From Pseudomonas mohnii (GTDB lineage Bacteria; Pseudomonadota; Gammaproteobacteria; Pseudomonadales; Pseudomonadaceae), in assembly GCF_900105115.1 (NCBI RefSeq), contig NZ_FNRV01000001.1:5955501-6019500 (forward strand): a stretch of DNA of 64,000 nt, read 5' to 3'. Shown here one piece after another: positions 44,594 through 53,843 of the stretch; within the stretch, counting starts at the first letter, position 1; every line of letters begins with the position of its first letter. The notes below the pieces were generated by a model. The model was not told where the DNA came from and ran no database searches. It was given only the letters and a program-made list of their open reading frames with translations. The translations under genes and the position numbers were made by a program.

Positions 44594-45361
44594 ATGACCT
44601 GGCGAGCGAGTTGTCTGTTGGCCTGCTGTTTGAGCCTGGGCCAGGCCGCACAGGCTGCCGGGATTGAATCGGGCAAGGACCCGGTGCCGTCGGTCATGTG
44701 GTCGTTCTATCACAAGCAAATGCTGGGCGACGCGCCGTTCGTGTTCGATGAACGGGTCAAGCTGCTGGCACCGCCCTTTGCCGAGGACGCCCGACAAGTG
44801 CCCGTGGAAATCGACGCCCGGGCGTTCAAGGGCGAGGTGGTGCGAATACTCGCCTGGGCCGAACTCAACCCTTTACCGAAAATCGTCGACTTCGAGCCGG
44901 TGTCCGGTGTGTTGCCGTGGCTGTCGGTGCGTATTCGCGTTGAACAGGCGACCCCGTTGCGCGCCGCGGTGCTGACCCGCGACGGGCTGTGGCATGTCGG
45001 TTCGACCCTGATCGACGCAGCGGGCGGAGGCTGTACCGCGCCCAGTGTGGTGCGTACCCAGCCAGGCTGGGAGGAACACATAGGCGAAGTACTGGGCGGT
45101 CGTTATCCACGGGGTGATTTCAGCCGCTTGCGATTGCAGGTGGCCCACCCGATGGACAACGGCATGGTCAGCGGCATTCCGGAGTTTTTCATCAACCATG
45201 CCGAACTACGGGACTCGAACAATCAAGTAATGGCCCGCCTGGAACTGTTTCCCGCGGTCAGTGAAAACCCCAACCTGGCCTTTGATATTGAAGGGGCAGG
45301 GCAGACGCGCCTGGTGTTGCGCGACAACAGCGGCAATGAATTCGATGCGTCGATACCCTGA
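44594..45361 (+). CDS. quinoprotein-associated SoxYZ-like carrier protein
   Basis: Exported protein of 255 residues (signal peptide to about 'QAAQA'). The first half resembles SoxY, with a single cysteine in 'AAGGGCTAPSV' in the place of the sulfur-carrying SoxY cysteine, although the usual C-terminal position is here internal. The second half ('LRLQVAHPMDNGM', 'NHAELRDSNNQVMARLELF') resembles SoxZ, so the protein is a natural fusion. It is known only beside PQQ dehydrogenases; what it carries is unknown. Confidence 0.85.
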   Translation: MTWRASCLLACCLSLGQAAQAAGIESGKDPVPSVMWSFYHKQMLGDAPFVFDERVKLLAPPFAEDARQVPVEIDARAFKGEVVRILAWAELNPLPKIVDFEPVSGVLPWLSVRIRVEQATPLRAAVLTRDGLWHVGSTLIDAAGGGCTAPSVVRTQPGWEEHIGEVLGGRYPRGDFSRLRLQVAHPMDNGMVSGIPEFFINHAELRDSNNQVMARLELFPAVSENPNLAFDIEGAGQTRLVLRDNSGNEFDASIP

Positions 45362-45377
45362 CCCCAAGGAGCGCGTC

Positions 45378-46316
45378 ATGCGCTGGATGCTGTTGTTGTT
45401 CATGAGCCTGAGCCTGCCGGCCATGGCCGATCTCGACTATGCGCTCAAGCCCCGGCAGATCGCCGAAGACACCTGGCTGCTGGAAGGCAGCACGGACAAT
45501 TTCGCCACGGCCAACGGCGGCAACATCGTCAATACCGCGTTCATCGTCACCGAACGTGGCGTGGTGGTGATCGATACCGGGCCATCGAAGCGCTACGGCG
45601 AAGCCATGCACCGGGCGATTGCCGCCGTCACGGATAAACCGGTGATCGAGGTGCTGCTGACGCACCATCACCCGGACCACGTGCTGGGCAACCAGGCGTT
45701 CACCGATGTGCCGATCGGTGCGCTGGCCGGCACCACCGAACTGTTGCATCAACAGGGTGATGCCATGGCGCAAAACATGTATCGGCTGGTGGGTGACTGG
45801 ATGCGCGGCACCGAGGTGGTGTTGCCGACCCGGACGCTGACCGCCGGCGTGCAACGTTTTGGGAACCACGATCTGCAGCTGCTGAGCCTGGGTGGGCATA
45901 CGGGTGCGGATCTGGCTATTCTCGACCAGAAAACCGGTGTGCTATTTGCCGGGGATCTGGTGTTTTATCAACGGGCGCTGACCACGCCCAACAGTCCGGG
46001 GTTATCGGTGTGGCTGGCGGACATCGCCACCCTGCAAGCGTTGCCCTGGACGCTGATCGTGCCCGGCCACGGGCCGGTGGCCAGCGATCCACAGCCTTTC
46101 GAGCAGATGCGCGATTACCTGAGCTGGCTCGACCAGTTGATGCGCGACGGCGCCGCCCAGGGCAGCGACATGGCCGAGATGATCCGCAGCCCCATTCCCG
46201 AACGTTTCGCCGGGATCAGCCTGAGCCGCTATGAACTCATCCGCAGCGTCAGCCACCTGTACCCGCGCTATGAGCGCACGCAAATGAAGCGCGTCGATTC
46301 CGCCACGCAGCAATGA
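45378..46316 (+). CDS. quinoprotein relay system zinc metallohydrolase (SoxH-like)
   Basis: Exported MBL-fold protein of 312 residues. The signal peptide is 'MRWMLLLFMSLSLPAMA'; the metal motif is 'LLTHHHPDHVLGNQAF', with further ligands in 'LGGHTGADLAIL', 'LFAGDLVFYQRALTTP' and 'IVPGHGPVAS'. AAGGAG precedes the ATG at 45378; the longer frame at 45261 is part of the preceding gene's shadow. It is last in the pedF operon and related to SoxH. Together with the SoxYZ-like carrier it may form a relay of unknown chemistry. Confidence 0.88.
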   Translation: MRWMLLLFMSLSLPAMADLDYALKPRQIAEDTWLLEGSTDNFATANGGNIVNTAFIVTERGVVVIDTGPSKRYGEAMHRAIAAVTDKPVIEVLLTHHHPDHVLGNQAFTDVPIGALAGTTELLHQQGDAMAQNMYRLVGDWMRGTEVVLPTRTLTAGVQRFGNHDLQLLSLGGHTGADLAILDQKTGVLFAGDLVFYQRALTTPNSPGLSVWLADIATLQALPWTLIVPGHGPVASDPQPFEQMRDYLSWLDQLMRDGAAQGSDMAEMIRSPIPERFAGISLSRYELIRSVSHLYPRYERTQMKRVDSATQQ

Positions 46317-46328
46317 TCAACGCCCCTT

Positions 46329-46429
46329 TGTAGGAGCGAGCCTGCTCGCGATGGTGGTCAACGATTACGCTGGAAACCTGACACCCCGCGGCGTTCTCAG
46401 GTTTATCGCGAGCAGGCTCGCTCCTACAC
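46329..46429. repeat. BIME: inverted REP pair before pedH
   Basis: TGTAGGAGCGAGCCTGCTCG and CGAGCAGGCTCGCTCCTACA face each other across about 60 bp that contain an imperfect GGAAACCTGACACCCCGCGG spacer. It separates the pedF operon from the pedH promoter. Confidence 0.85.
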
Positions 46430-46450
46430 GGGAAGTGCGCCATCTCCACA

Positions 46451-46476
46451 CCCAACCCCCTACCAAGGAACTAGAA
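46451..46476 (+). promoter_or_regulatory. candidate operator upstream of pedH
   Basis: CCCAACCCCC is directly followed by TACCAAGGAACTAG. The second part resembles the pedF site (TACCAAGGTACTGG) with one core mismatch; the first part, with the CACA before it, is identical to a stretch upstream of ercA (53727-53740). It starts 120 bp before the ATG when counted from TACC. Confidence 0.5.
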
Positions 46477-46580
46477 ATCTCCACACAGCGGGTCATTGTT
46501 GTAAGGGCGGCGGCGCCCAAGAATCTGCATCACACCGGGAAAATTTCCCGGGCATAACAAAAACCGCAGAGGTAGCCGTC

Positions 46581-48356
46581 ATGACTCAACCCGCACGTCG
46601 CCAGCCCTTCGTCTTGAGCCTGTTGCTCAGTGCCATGCTGTTATCCGGCCAGGCATTGGCCGGCGTCACCGATCAAGACATTCTCCAGGACCCCAAGAAC
46701 CCTGAGCAGATCGTCACCAACGGCCTGGGCGTTCAGGGTCAGCGCTATAGCCCGCTGGATATCCTCAACGTCGGCAACGTGAAGGAGTTGCGGCCAGTCT
46801 GGGCCTTCTCCTTCGGCGGTGAAAAGCAGCGCGGTCAGCAAGCACAGCCGATGATCAAGGACGGCGTGATGTACATGACCGGCTCCTACTCGCGGGTCTT
46901 CGCCGTGGATGCGCGCACCGGCAAGAAACTCTGGCAATACGATGCGCGCCTGCCAGATGACATCCGTCCCTGCTGCGACGTGATCAACCGTGGGGTGGCG
47001 TTGTATGGCGACCTGGTGATCTTCGGCACCCTCGACGCCAAGCTCGTGGCGCTGAACAAGGACACCGGCAAGGTGGTCTGGAGCAAAAAAGTTGCTGACC
47101 ACAAAGAAGGCTACTCGATCAGTGCCGCGCCACTGGTGATCAACGGCAAATTGATCACAGGCGTGGCCGGTGGCGAATTCGGCGTGGTGGGCAAGATCGA
47201 AGCCTATGACCCGAAAAACGGCGACCTGCTGTGGACCCGTCCCACCGTTGAAGGCCACATGGGCTACGTCTACAAGGACGGCAAGGCTGTGGAGAACGGT
47301 ATCTCCGGCGGCGAGGCCGGCAAGACCTGGCCGGGCGACCTCTGGAAAACCGGCGGTGCAGCACCCTGGCTGGGCGGCTACTACGACCCTGAAACCAATC
47401 TGCTGCTGTTCGGCACCGGTAACCCGGCGCCGTGGAACTCGCACCTGCGCCCTGGCGACAACCTTTACTCCTCGTCGCGCCTGGCGCTCAACCCGGACGA
47501 CGGCACCATCAAATGGCACTTCCAGAGCACGCCCCACGACGGCTGGGACTACGACGGCGTGAACGAACTGGTGTCGTTCAACTACACCGAGGGTGGCAAG
47601 GAAATCAAAGCGGCGGCGACCGCCGACCGTAACGGCTTCTTCTACGTGCTGGATCGTACCAACGGCAAATTCATCCGCGGCTTCCCGTTCGTGGACAAAA
47701 TCACCTGGGCCACCGGGCTCGATAAGGACGGCCGGCCGATCTACAACGAAGCCAGTCGTCCTGGCGCACCGGGCACCGAAGCCAAGGGCAGTTCAGTGTT
47801 CGTGGCACCGGCCTTCCTCGGCGCGAAAAACTGGATGCCGATGGCGTACAACCGCGACACCGGTCTGTTCTATGTGCCGTCCAATGAATGGGGCATGGAC
47901 ATCTGGAACGAAGGCATCGCCTACAAGAAAGGCGCGGCGTTCCTCGGCGCCGGATTCACCATCAAGCCATTGAATGAAGACTACATCGGCGTGCTGCGGG
48001 CGATCGATCCGAAAACCGGCAAGGAAGTCTGGCGCCACAAGAACTACGCGCCGCTGTGGGGCGGGGTACTGACCACCAAGGGCAACCTGGTGTTCACCGG
48101 TACGCCGGAAGGGTTCCTGCAAGCGTTCAATGCCAAGACCGGCGAGAAAGTCTGGGAGTTCCAGACCGGTTCCGGCGTGCTGGGCTCGCCCGTGACCTGG
48201 GAAATGGACGGCGAACAGTACGTCTCGGTCCTCTCGGGTTGGGGCGGCGCCGTACCGCTGTGGGGTGGCGAGGTGGCCAAGCGCGTCAAGGACTTCAACC
48301 AGGGCGGCATGCTCTGGACCTTCAAGCTGCCGAAGGATCTGGTGGCCAAGCACTGA
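46581..48356 (+). CDS. pedH: PQQ-dependent alcohol dehydrogenase, lanthanide type (PedH)
   Basis: Periplasmic quinoprotein of 591 residues with signal peptide ([13 protein letters not shown]). The vicinal cysteines are in '[11 protein letters not shown]' and the catalytic aspartate in '[13 protein letters not shown]'. The second aspartate two residues later (DYD) is the diagnostic extra ligand of lanthanide-dependent enzymes, absent from PedE. It should need La, Ce, Pr, Nd or similar ions and oxidise the same alcohols. It is about 40 residues shorter than PedE. AGAGG precedes the ATG. Confidence 0.95.
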   Translation: MTQPARRQPFVLSLLLSAMLLSGQALAGVTDQDILQDPKNPEQIVTNGLGVQGQRYSPLDILNVGNVKELRPVWAFSFGGEKQRGQQAQPMIKDGVMYMTGSYSRVFAVDARTGKKLWQYDARLPDDIRPCCDVINRGVALYGDLVIFGTLDAKLVALNKDTGKVVWSKKVADHKEGYSISAAPLVINGKLITGVAGGEFGVVGKIEAYDPKNGDLLWTRPTVEGHMGYVYKDGKAVENGISGGEAGKTWPGDLWKTGGAAPWLGGYYDPETNLLLFGTGNPAPWNSHLRPGDNLYSSSRLALNPDDGTIKWHFQSTPHDGWDYDGVNELVSFNYTEGGKEIKAAATADRNGFFYVLDRTNGKFIRGFPFVDKITWATGLDKDGRPIYNEASRPGAPGTEAKGSSVFVAPAFLGAKNWMPMAYNRDTGLFYVPSNEWGMDIWNEGIAYKKGAAFLGAGFTIKPLNEDYIGVLRAIDPKTGKEVWRHKNYAPLWGGVLTTKGNLVFTGTPEGFLQAFNAKTGEKVWEFQTGSGVLGSPVTWEMDGEQYVSVLSGWGGAVPLWGGEVAKRVKDFNQGGMLWTFKLPKDLVAKH

Positions 48357-48378
48357 TTGCGAATCCACCGCATAACCC

Positions 48379-48480
48379 CTGTAGGAGCGAGCTTGCTCGC
48401 GATGGTCGTCAACGATAACGCTGGATTCCTGATATCCCGCGGTGCTCTCAGGTTTTTCGCGAGCAGGCTCGCTCCTACGA
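48379..48480. repeat. BIME: inverted REP pair after pedH
   Basis: CTGTAGGAGCGAGCTTGCTC and GAGCAGGCTCGCTCCTAC form the outer arms across about 55 bp. It is located directly behind the pedH stop. Confidence 0.85.
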
Positions 48481-48489
48481 CCAAATAAC

Positions 48490-48539
48490 GAGAGCCCCCC
48501 CTGCCAACGGCGCATTCGTCTGGCGCGCGGGGCTCTCTA
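48490..48539. terminator. long-loop inverted repeat, possible terminator after pedH
   Basis: GAGAGCCCC and GGGGCTCTC form a perfect 9-bp stem around about 30 bases that can pair further (TGCCA with TGGCG). No run of T follows, so it would be a weak or factor-assisted terminator, or a 5' structure in the pedI transcript. Confidence 0.4.
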
Positions 48540-48594
48540 GTATCGGTTCATCGCCTGTTGGTTCGACAGGCATCGACCCAGACAGAGGCCCACC

Positions 48595-50115
48595 ATGATC
48601 TACGCGAAACCCGGAACACCAGGCTCAGTCGTTTCCTTCAAACCACGCTACGGCAACTTCATAGGCGGCGAGTTCGTCGCGCCGGTCAATGGCGAGTACT
48701 TCACCAATACCTCGCCGGTCAACGGTGAAGTGATTGCCGAGTTTCCGCGCTCCAGCGCCGCCGACATCGACAAGGCCCTCGACGCGGCCCATGCCGCCGC
48801 CGACGCCTGGGGCAAGACCTCGGCCCAGGACCGCTCCCTGGTGCTGTTGAAAATCGCCGATCGCATTGAGCAAAACCTGGAAATCCTCGCCGTCACCGAA
48901 ACCTGGGACAACGGCAAGGCCGTGCGCGAAACCCTCAACGCCGACGTGCCGCTGGCCGCCGACCATTTCCGTTACTTCGCCGGTTGCATCCGCGCTCAGG
49001 AAGGCGGTGCCGCCGAGATCAACGAGCTGACCACCGCTTATCACTTCCACGAGCCATTGGGCGTGGTCGGGCAGATCATTCCGTGGAACTTTCCGCTGCT
49101 GATGGCGGCCTGGAAACTCGCCCCGGCCCTGGCTGCCGGCAACTGCATCGTGCTCAAGCCGGCCGAACAGACGCCGCTGTCGATCATGGTGTTTGCCGAG
49201 CTGATCGCCGATCTGCTGCCGCCGGGCGTGCTGAACATCGTCCAGGGTTTCGGCCGTGAAGCCGGCGAGGCCCTGGCCACCAGCAAGCGCATCGCCAAGA
49301 TCGCCTTCACCGGGTCGACTCCGATCGGCGCGCACATCATGCATTGCGCCGCCGAAAACATCATTCCAAGCACCGTGGAACTGGGCGGCAAGTCGCCGAA
49401 CATCTTCTTCGAAGACATCATGAACGCCGAGCCTGCGTTCATCGAAAAAGCCGCCGAAGGCCTGGTACTGGCGTTCTTCAACCAGGGCGAAGTGTGCACC
49501 TGTCCTTCCCGGGCGCTGGTGCAGGAGTCGATCTACGAACCGTTCATGGCCGAAGTCATGAAGAAAATCGTCAAGATCAAGCGCGGCAATCCGCTGGACA
49601 CCGACACCATGGTCGGCGCCCAGGCGTCGGAGCAGCAATACGACAAGATCCTCTCGTACCTGACCATCGCCCAGGAAGAGGGTGCCGAACTGCTCACCGG
49701 TGGCGCGGCCGAACGTCTTCAGGGTGACTTGTCCAGCGGCTATTACATCCAGCCGACGCTGCTCAAGGGCACGAACAACATGCGCGTGTTCCAGGAAGAA
49801 ATCTTCGGTCCGGTGGTAGGCATCACCACCTTCAAGGACGAAGCCGAAGCCCTGGCCATCGCCAACGACACCGAGTTCGGCCTGGGCGCCGGCCTCTGGA
49901 CCCGCGACATCAACCGCGCTTACCGCATGGGCCGGGCGATCAAGGCCGGGCGTGTATGGACCAACTGCTACCACCTGTACCCGGCGCACGCCGCGTTCGG
50001 TGGCTACAAGAAGTCCGGCGTCGGCCGGGAGAACCACAAGATGATGCTCGACCATTATCAGCAGACCAAAAACCTGCTGGTGAGCTACGACATCAACCCG
50101 CTGGGGTTCTTCTAA
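48595..50115 (+). CDS. exaC: NAD+-dependent aldehyde dehydrogenase (PedI/ExaC)
   Basis: Enzyme of 506 residues that oxidises acetaldehyde and other aldehydes made by PedE and PedH. It has the NAD-binding '[19 protein letters not shown]', 'AFTGSTPIG', the catalytic glutamate in '[12 protein letters not shown]' and the catalytic cysteine in '[13 protein letters not shown]'. The length and cysteine context match ExaC (PA1984) and P. putida PedI. There is no signal peptide, so it works in the cytoplasm. AGAGG precedes the ATG. Confidence 0.95.
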   Translation: MIYAKPGTPGSVVSFKPRYGNFIGGEFVAPVNGEYFTNTSPVNGEVIAEFPRSSAADIDKALDAAHAAADAWGKTSAQDRSLVLLKIADRIEQNLEILAVTETWDNGKAVRETLNADVPLAADHFRYFAGCIRAQEGGAAEINELTTAYHFHEPLGVVGQIIPWNFPLLMAAWKLAPALAAGNCIVLKPAEQTPLSIMVFAELIADLLPPGVLNIVQGFGREAGEALATSKRIAKIAFTGSTPIGAHIMHCAAENIIPSTVELGGKSPNIFFEDIMNAEPAFIEKAAEGLVLAFFNQGEVCTCPSRALVQESIYEPFMAEVMKKIVKIKRGNPLDTDTMVGAQASEQQYDKILSYLTIAQEEGAELLTGGAAERLQGDLSSGYYIQPTLLKGTNNMRVFQEEIFGPVVGITTFKDEAEALAIANDTEFGLGAGLWTRDINRAYRMGRAIKAGRVWTNCYHLYPAHAAFGGYKKSGVGRENHKMMLDHYQQTKNLLVSYDINPLGFF

Positions 50116-50138
50116 CCTCGTAATAACACCACCGAAAC

Positions 50139-50230
50139 CTGTGGGAGCGGGCTTGCCCGCGATGGGGCCGGTACATTCAACATCAATGTTGACTGTCCGA
50201 CCGCTATCGCGGGCAAGCCCGCTCCCACAG
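50139..50230. repeat. BIME: inverted REP pair (GGGAGCGGGC class)
   Basis: CTGTGGGAGCGGGCTTGCCC and GGGCAAGCCCGCTCCCACAG face each other across about 50 bp, between exaC and the pqqA promoter. Confidence 0.88.
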
Positions 50231-50260
50231 GTCCGATGGTATTGCTGAAAATCTCGTCAC

Positions 50261-50277
50261 CCCCCCCTACCAAATCC
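50261..50277 (+). promoter_or_regulatory. CCCCCTACCAA element upstream of pqqA
   Basis: The stretch CCCCCTACCAAA repeats the left half of the pedH site, with TACC starting 106 bp before the pqqA ATG, a spacing close to that at pedF, pedH and ercA. The right half of the palindrome is absent, so this is a half-site at most. Confidence 0.4.
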
Positions 50278-50373
50278 CCCCCAAACCTCCTTCGAAAGTA
50301 GCATTCGGGCGCCCGGCGCCCCGTGCATTAATGGTTCTACCGGAATCGCCCGGCACAACAAGAGGATTGACCC

Positions 50374-50445
50374 ATGTGGACTAAACCCGCGTTTACCGAC
50401 CTGCGCATTGGCTTCGAAGTGACGATGTACTTCGCCAACCGTTGA
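50374..50445 (+). CDS. pqqA: PQQ precursor peptide PqqA
   Basis: A 23-residue peptide, MWTKPAFTDLRIGFEVTMYF plus three residues. The glutamate and tyrosine that become PQQ are the E and Y of 'EVTMY', with the obligatory three residues between them. PqqE cross-links them with help of PqqD. The gene is too short for usual ORF calling. AGAGGA lies upstream of the ATG. Confidence 0.97.
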   Translation: MWTKPAFTDLRIGFEVTMYFANR

Positions 50446-50452
50446 TGGTTCA

Positions 50453-50478
50453 CCCGGCCAGCCAGGGTGTTGGCCGGG
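50453..50478 (+). promoter_or_regulatory. hairpin between pqqA and pqqB
   Basis: CCCGGCCA and TGGCCGGG form a perfect 8-bp stem with a ten-base loop just behind the pqqA stop. No T-run follows. It probably stabilises or partly ends the pqqA transcript so that the precursor is made in excess over the enzymes. Confidence 0.6.
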
Positions 50479-50501
50479 CCTGCCTTTAGGGAGCATTGCC
50501 C

Positions 50502-51416
50502 ATGCACATCCGCGTTCTCGGTTCCGCCGCCGGTGGTGGCTTTCCGCAATGGAACTGCAACTGCCGGCAATGCGCCGGTATGCGCAATGGCAGCCTGCGC
50601 GCGCAACGGCGTACCCAGTCATCGATTGCCCTGAGCGACGACGGCGTGGCGTGGGTGCTGTGCAATGCTTCACCGGACATCCGTGCGCAACTCGAGAGTT
50701 TCGCGCCGTTGCAACCGGCTCGTCGCCTGCGCGACACCGCCATTGCTGGCGTGGTGCTGATGGACAGCCAGATCGACCATTGCACCGGCCTGCTGAGCCT
50801 GCGTGAAGGCTGCCCGCATGACGTCTGGTGCACCGAACGGGTTCATCAGGACCTGAGCACGGGTTTCCCGTTGTTCAACATGCTTGCCCATTGGAACGGC
50901 GGGTTGCACTGGCAACCCCTTGGCCTGGATCGCCAGCCATTCAGCATCCCGGCCTGCGCGCATTTGCAGTTCCGGGCGATTCCCCTGGTGAGCAACGCGC
51001 CACCGTATTCACCCAATCGCGGCAACCCGCAGCCAGGCGACACCATCGGCCTGTTCATTGAAGACCTGCGCAGCGGTGCGTCGCTGTTCTACGCGCCAGG
51101 CCTGGGGCAAATTGACGAAGAGGTGCTGGGCTGGATGCAGCGCGCCGATTGCCTGATGGTGGACGGCACCCTGTGGCGCGACGATGAAATGCGCGTGTGT
51201 GAAGTCGGCCAGAGCCTGGGCAGCGACATGGGGCATCTGTCGCAAAGCGGGCCCGGCGGCATGCTCGAAGTGCTGGAAGGCTTCCCCCGTCAGCGCAAGG
51301 TGCTGATTCACATCAACAACACCAATCCGATCCTCGATGAAGACTCGGCCGAACGGGCGCTGCTGGAGCGGCGGGGCATCGAAGTGGCGTATGACGGCAT
51401 GAGCATTGAGCTGTAG
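50502..51416 (+). CDS. pqqB: PQQ biosynthesis protein PqqB
   Basis: MBL-fold protein of 304 residues beginning '[20 protein letters not shown]', with the zinc-binding cysteines of 'NCNCRQC' and the motif '[16 protein letters not shown]'. PqqB is thought to hydroxylate or otherwise oxidise the cross-linked Glu-Tyr intermediate before PqqC. The ATG at 50502 has AGGGAG upstream; a TTG two codons earlier is not needed. Confidence 0.95.
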   Translation: MHIRVLGSAAGGGFPQWNCNCRQCAGMRNGSLRAQRRTQSSIALSDDGVAWVLCNASPDIRAQLESFAPLQPARRLRDTAIAGVVLMDSQIDHCTGLLSLREGCPHDVWCTERVHQDLSTGFPLFNMLAHWNGGLHWQPLGLDRQPFSIPACAHLQFRAIPLVSNAPPYSPNRGNPQPGDTIGLFIEDLRSGASLFYAPGLGQIDEEVLGWMQRADCLMVDGTLWRDDEMRVCEVGQSLGSDMGHLSQSGPGGMLEVLEGFPRQRKVLIHINNTNPILDEDSAERALLERRGIEVAYDGMSIEL

Positions 51417-51466
51417 CCGACGATGTGGCCAGACCAGACACCGCAGGGCTTCCAGGAGAAACCGCA

Positions 51467-52219
51467 ATGACTGATGCAGCAATGACCCCCGGCGAATTCG
51501 AGCAAGCCCTGCGTGCCAAAGGCGCCTATTACCACATCCATCACCCGTTCCACCAAGCCATGTACGCCGGGCGCTCCACGCGTGAGCAGATCCAGGGCTG
51601 GGTTGCCAATCGCTTTTACTATCAGGTGAACATCCCGTTGAAGGATGCCGCGATTCTGGCCAACTGCCCGGACCGCGACGTGCGCCGGGAATGGCTGCAA
51701 CGCATCATCGATCATGACGGCGCACCCGGCAGCGAGGGTGGCATCGAGGCCTGGTTGCGTCTGGGCGAGGCGGTGGGGCTTGAGCGTGAACGGATTCTGT
51801 CCCAGGAACTGGTGTTGCCCGGTGTGCGGTTTGCCGTGGACGCCTACGTCAATTTTGCCCGTCGTGCCTGCTGGCAGGAAGCGGCCAGCAGCTCGCTGAC
51901 CGAGCTGTTCGCGCCACAGATCCATCAATCGCGACTCGATGCCTGGCCAACCCATTACCCGTGGATCGATGTCGCCGGCTATGACTATTTCCGCACCCGC
52001 CTGAGCCAGGCCCGACGCGATGTCGAGCACGGTTTGCGCATCACCCTGGCGTATTACACCACCGCCGAGGCGCAGCAGCGCATGCTGGACATTCTCCAGT
52101 TCAAGCTCGACGTGCTGTGGAGCATGCTCGATGCCATGAGCATGGCCTATGAACTGGAGCGTCCGCCGTACCACACCGTGACCCGCGACAACGTCTGGCA
52201 CCGGGGGATAGCCCTGTGA
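51467..52219 (+). CDS. pqqC: pyrroloquinoline-quinone synthase PqqC
   Basis: Cofactor-free oxidase of 250 residues with a heme-oxygenase-like fold, catalysing ring closure and the eight-electron oxidation that gives PQQ. '[19 protein letters not shown]' and '[18 protein letters not shown]' are active-site segments. GGAG precedes the ATG at 51467. It overlaps pqqD by 4 bp (GTGA). Confidence 0.96.
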   Translation: MTDAAMTPGEFEQALRAKGAYYHIHHPFHQAMYAGRSTREQIQGWVANRFYYQVNIPLKDAAILANCPDRDVRREWLQRIIDHDGAPGSEGGIEAWLRLGEAVGLERERILSQELVLPGVRFAVDAYVNFARRACWQEAASSSLTELFAPQIHQSRLDAWPTHYPWIDVAGYDYFRTRLSQARRDVEHGLRITLAYYTTAEAQQRMLDILQFKLDVLWSMLDAMSMAYELERPPYHTVTRDNVWHRGIAL

Positions 52220-52488
52220 GCCCGATCCGTCGCGACCAGACCTTGTCCTTGCGCCGGGGGTTTCGCCTGCAATGGGAACCCCGCCAGGACTGCCACGTGC
52301 TGCTGTACCCCGAAGGCATGATCAAGCTCAACGCCAGCGCCGGGCAGATCCTTGAACGGCTGGACGGCCAGCGCAGCGTGGCCACGATCATCGATCAATT
52401 GACCGCGAGTTTCCCCGGTGTGCCGGGGATCGACGAGGATGTGTTGGCGTTTCTGGAGGTGGCCCATGCGCAGTTCTGGATCGAGTGA
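52216..52488 (+). CDS. pqqD: PQQ biosynthesis peptide chaperone PqqD
   Basis: Protein of 90 residues with a GTG start inside the pqqC stop. It has the RRE fold seen in peptide-modifying systems ('[20 protein letters not shown]', '[18 protein letters not shown]') and presents PqqA to PqqE. It overlaps pqqE by 23 bp, so the two are probably made together. Confidence 0.94.
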   Translation: MSPIRRDQTLSLRRGFRLQWEPRQDCHVLLYPEGMIKLNASAGQILERLDGQRSVATIIDQLTASFPGVPGIDEDVLAFLEVAHAQFWIE

Positions 52489-53608
52489 CGCGCTACCGGG
52501 GCCGCCGCTGTGGCTGCTGGCGGAACTGACGTATCGCTGTCCCTTGCAATGCCCTTATTGCTCCAATCCTCTGGACTTCGCCGGGCAAGGCGAGGAGTTG
52601 AGCACCGAAGAATGGATTCGGGTGTTCCGCGAGGCGCGGGAAATGGGCGCCGCCCAATTGGGTTTTTCCGGTGGCGAGCCACTGGTTCGCCAGGACCTGG
52701 CCGAGCTGATCAAGGCCGCCCGGGACATGGGGTACTACACCAACCTGATCACCTCGGGCATCGGCCTGACCGAACAGAAAGTGCGTGACTTCAAGGTTGC
52801 CGGGCTCGATCACATCCAGATCAGCTTCCAGGCCGCCGACGAAGCGGTGAACAACCTGCTCGCCGGTTCGCGCAAGGCCTTCGCGCAGAAACTGGCCATG
52901 GCCCGGGCGGTAAAAGCCCAGGGCTATCCGATGGTGCTGAACTTCGTCACCCATCGGCACAACATCGACCGCATCGAACAGATCATTGACCTGTGCCTGG
53001 AGCTGGAAGCGGATTTCGTCGAATTGGCCACGTGCCAGTTCTATGGCTGGGCCGAGCTCAACCGCGTCGGGCTGTTGCCGACGCGCGAGCAATTGCAGCG
53101 AGCCGAGCGCATCACCAACGAGTATCGCGAACGTCTCGAGGCCCAGGGGCACCCGTGCAAGTTGATCTTCGTCACCCCGGACTATTACGAAGAGCGGCCC
53201 AAGACCTGCATGAACGGCTGGGCCAACCTGTTTCTCGACATCACCCCGGACGGCACGGCCTTGCCTTGTCACAGTGCCCGGCAGTTGCCGGTGCCGTTTC
53301 CCAACGTGCGCGAACACAGCATCGAGCACATCTGGAACCACTCGTTCGGCTTCAATCGTTTTCGCGGCGATGACTGGATGAAGGAGCCGTGCCGCTCCTG
53401 CGATGAGAAGCACAAGGACCTGGGCGGCTGTCGTTGTCAGGCCTTCATGCTGACGGGCGATGCCGCCAACGCCGACCCCGTGTGCAGTAAGTCGCCCCAT
53501 CACGGGGTCATCCTCAAGGCGCGGGAGGAGGCCGAGGCGCCGGGGCTGGGCATGGAACACCTGACCTTGCGCAACGAGAAGGCTTCGCGGCTGATCTATC
53601 GCGGCTGA
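52466..53608 (+). CDS. pqqE: radical SAM PqqA peptide cyclase PqqE
   Basis: Enzyme of 380 residues that links the Glu and Tyr of PqqA by a carbon-carbon bond. The radical SAM cluster is at '[11 protein letters not shown]' (CxxxCxxC), '[11 protein letters not shown]' binds SAM, and the C-terminal SPASM-type cysteines occur in 'CHSARQ', '[20 protein letters not shown]' and 'DPVCSK'. I chose the ATG at 52466 with GGAGG upstream; the longer frame is a shadow of pqqD. Confidence 0.96.
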   Translation: MRSSGSSDALPGPPLWLLAELTYRCPLQCPYCSNPLDFAGQGEELSTEEWIRVFREAREMGAAQLGFSGGEPLVRQDLAELIKAARDMGYYTNLITSGIGLTEQKVRDFKVAGLDHIQISFQAADEAVNNLLAGSRKAFAQKLAMARAVKAQGYPMVLNFVTHRHNIDRIEQIIDLCLELEADFVELATCQFYGWAELNRVGLLPTREQLQRAERITNEYRERLEAQGHPCKLIFVTPDYYEERPKTCMNGWANLFLDITPDGTALPCHSARQLPVPFPNVREHSIEHIWNHSFGFNRFRGDDWMKEPCRSCDEKHKDLGGCRCQAFMLTGDAANADPVCSKSPHHGVILKAREEAEAPGLGMEHLTLRNEKASRLIYRG

Positions 53609-53612
53609 TTGG

Positions 53613-53697
53613 CTGTAGGAGCGAGCCTGCTCGCGATGGTGTATCAGTAAAAGGCGCGGCGACTGACACTCCATCGCGAGCAGGCTCGCTCCTACAG
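53613..53697. repeat. BIME: inverted REP pair after pqqE
   Basis: CTGTAGGAGCGAGCCTGCTC and GAGCAGGCTCGCTCCTACAG face each other across 40-50 bp, ending the pqq operon. Confidence 0.88.
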
Positions 53698-53726
53698 GGG
53701 CATTGGTTGACGCGAAAATCCAGGTA

Positions 53727-53755
53727 CACACCCAACCCCCCATCAGGATCTGCAG
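53727..53755 (+). promoter_or_regulatory. candidate operator upstream of ercA
   Basis: CACACCCAACCCCC is identical to the element before the pedH site and is followed by CATCAGGATC where pedH has TACCAAGGAA (six of ten positions alike). The core starts 103 bp before the ercA ATG. Confidence 0.45.
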
Positions 53756-53843
53756 TGAATCCGGCCATTGGTCTGATTGCATTCGCAGCTGGATGCTTTA
53801 GTGTGAGCGCTACCTTTCAAAACAATAAAAAACAGGCTTTCCA

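Noticed and set aside
48625..50055. Minus-strand open frame of 476 codons
   Set aside because: Antisense to the aldehyde dehydrogenase exaC; low-complexity translation.
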